A stretch of 7,893 nt of DNA, from the NCBI GenBank assembly GCA_021775275.1, contig JAJFIE010000310.1:1-7893 (forward strand), in the 5' to 3' direction. Below are positions 6,861 through 7,893 of the stretch, piece by piece. The notes under the pieces are model-generated. The model was not told where the DNA came from and made no database searches. It saw only the letters and a list, made by a program, of their open reading frames with translations. The stretch comes from Rhodospirillales bacterium (lineage in GTDB: Bacteria; Pseudomonadota; Alphaproteobacteria; Rhodospirillales; Casp-alpha2). Position 1 is the first letter of the stretch. Every line of letters begins with the position of its first letter. The position numbers and the translations under genes are program-made.

Positions 6861-7893
6861 AGCCGCGCCAGAATGCGCGTGTGAATAGGACAAGGACCGT
6901 GAACAGTTCTAACCGCCCCAGCAGCATACCGGCCGACAGCAGCCACTTCGCGGCATCCGGCAAGGTCTGGAACGTGCCGCCGGGACCCGTGACGGGTCCC
7001 AACGCTGGTCCGACGTTCGATATTGCTGTTGCGGCGCTGGAAATGGCGGTGAGAAAATCAAGTCCCAGCATTCCGAGGCCCAGGGCGAGAAGGGCATAAC
7101 AGACGCCAAATACGAAGAAGAAACTTAGCACCGAGACGATGACATCATCCGATATGGGTCGGCGGTTGTAATGGGGAATGAAAATTCCGTGCGGTTGCAA
7201 CAGGTGGCGCATCTGCATCAGAGCAGCGCTATAGAGTACCTGAAACCGGAAAACCTTGATGCCGCAGGTGGTCGACCCAGCACATCCACCAATAAACATA
7301 ATGAAGAAAAACAATGGCGTCGCGAAGGCGCCCCACAGGGTGTAGTCTTCAGTTGCATAGCCGGTGCCAGTAATAATCGAGACCACGTTGAACGCAGCAA
7401 ACCGGAGAGAATCGATCAGCGCGCGCCCTTCGTCCAACCACAGCCATCCTGTCGCAATCAACACAGCCATCCCCGCACCGGCGATGAACCACTGTACCTG
7501 AGAGTCACGGAATAGCGCCGTCCATTCGCCTTGAATGGTTTTGAGGTAGAGCAGGAACGGTAATGCACCCAGAATCATGCCGGCTGTGGCGATGGTGTCG
7601 ATGGTGGCGCTGTCGTAGTACCCCAGCGATTCGTCAGAGGTTGAAAACCCTCCGGTGGCAATGGTCGTCATAGCATGGGCAATGGCATCAAAACCGGTCA
7701 TGCCGGCTATCCAGTACGCACCGGCCCAGGTGAGGGTCAGCAGCACATAGATAATGCCAATGACACTGGCAACCTGGGCTGCACGCGGTAACGCCTTGTC
7801 GCTCTGGTCCGATGATTCCATCCGGAACAACTGCATGCCGCCAACCCGCAATAACGGCAGGATGGCGATGGCCATGACGATAATACCAATGCC
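6859..7893 (-). CDS. trkH: TrkH-family K+ uptake channel subunit, C-terminal part (5' end outside window)
   Basis: The frame stays open to the window edge, so the visible 344 residues are the C-terminal two-thirds of a protein usually about 480 aa long. TrkH/KtrB proteins are inner-membrane K+ (or Na+-coupled K+) uptake subunits with four helix-P-loop-helix repeats whose filter glycines line the pore, gated by cytoplasmic TrkA. The segment begins in the diagnostic G-I-G-I-I-V-x-A-I-A-I-L-P-x-L-R-V-G-G-M-Q-L-F. Three of the four filter loops are visible: T-I-A-T-G-G-F-S (77-84), I-T-G-T-G-Y-A (174-180) and S-N-V-G-P-A-L-G (292-299). G-G-C-A-G-S-T-T-C-G-I-K (202-213) lies on the conserved intramembrane-loop side. 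It ends with a hydrophobic helix and the F-T-R-A-F-W-R-G tail typical of TrkH. No trkA is within view. The decarboxylase starts 9 bases after its stop. TrkG/TrkI-type naming cannot be told apart from this part. Confidence 0.95.
   Translation of the reverse strand, partial: GIGIIVMAIAILPLLRVGGMQLFRMESSDQSDKALPRAAQVASVIGIIYVLLTLTWAGAYWIAGMTGFDAIAHAMTTIATGGFSTSDESLGYYDSATIDTIATAGMILGALPFLLYLKTIQGEWTALFRDSQVQWFIAGAGMAVLIATGWLWLDEGRALIDSLRFAAFNVVSIITGTGYATEDYTLWGAFATPLFFFIMFIGGCAGSTTCGIKVFRFQVLYSAALMQMRHLLQPHGIFIPHYNRRPISDDVIVSVLSFFFVFGVCYALLALGLGMLGLDFLTAISSAATAISNVGPALGPVTGPGGTFQTLPDAAKWLLSAGMLLGRLELFTVLVLFTRAFWRG
6982..7000. repeat. 19-base perfect inverted repeat inside trkH
   Basis: GGGACCCGT-G-ACGGGTCCC has two 9-base arms around a single centre base. 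It lies in the part of trkH that encodes the G-P-V-T-G-P-G loop after the fourth filter motif. No run of T follows on either strand, so it does not look like a terminator. The Gly-Pro repetition of the peptide (GGN and CCN codons are mutually complementary) may be enough to explain it. Confidence 0.6.

Overview
The window (moderately GC-rich, estimated by eye and not counted) is ordinary, densely packed bacterial chromosome. The gene order argD-argF-(GNAT)-hslO, the Hsp33 sequence type and the lipoprotein that follows point to an alphaproteobacterium, perhaps a Rhodospirillales-like lineage. This placement rests on recalled gene order and protein style, not on a search. I see no rRNA, tRNA, CRISPR array, insertion sequence, phage gene or other mobile element, and no gene-free stretch over about 90 bases.

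Left part, + strand (1-3777): the 3' end of argD (acetylornithine aminotransferase) overlaps argF (ornithine carbamoyltransferase) by 8 bases. argF overlaps a two-part GNAT acetyltransferase gene by 4 bases (GTGA), and that gene overlaps hslO (redox chaperone Hsp33) by 4 bases (ATGA). These overlaps make a translationally coupled operon that joins two steps of arginine synthesis to an uncharacterised acetyltransferase and a stress chaperone. After a 58-base gap comes a small lipoprotein gene of unknown function, which may be read through from hslO.

Right part, - strand (3782-7893, read right to left): a 5'-truncated trkH (K+ uptake channel subunit) is followed after 9 bases by a group II PLP-dependent decarboxylase whose Shine-Dalgarno starts inside the trkH stop codon. 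Then come a secreted Sel1-repeat protein (83-base gap) and a ten-helix EamA/DMT transporter (72-78-base gap, depending on its start). The transporter and the lipoprotein genes converge, with four bases between their stop codons and no visible terminator.

The points most worth a second look are the unassigned GNAT enzyme wedged between argF and hslO, the tight pairing of a K+ transporter with an amino-acid decarboxylase, and the uncertain catalytic tyrosine in that decarboxylase. Nothing in the window clearly amounts to a new biological system.
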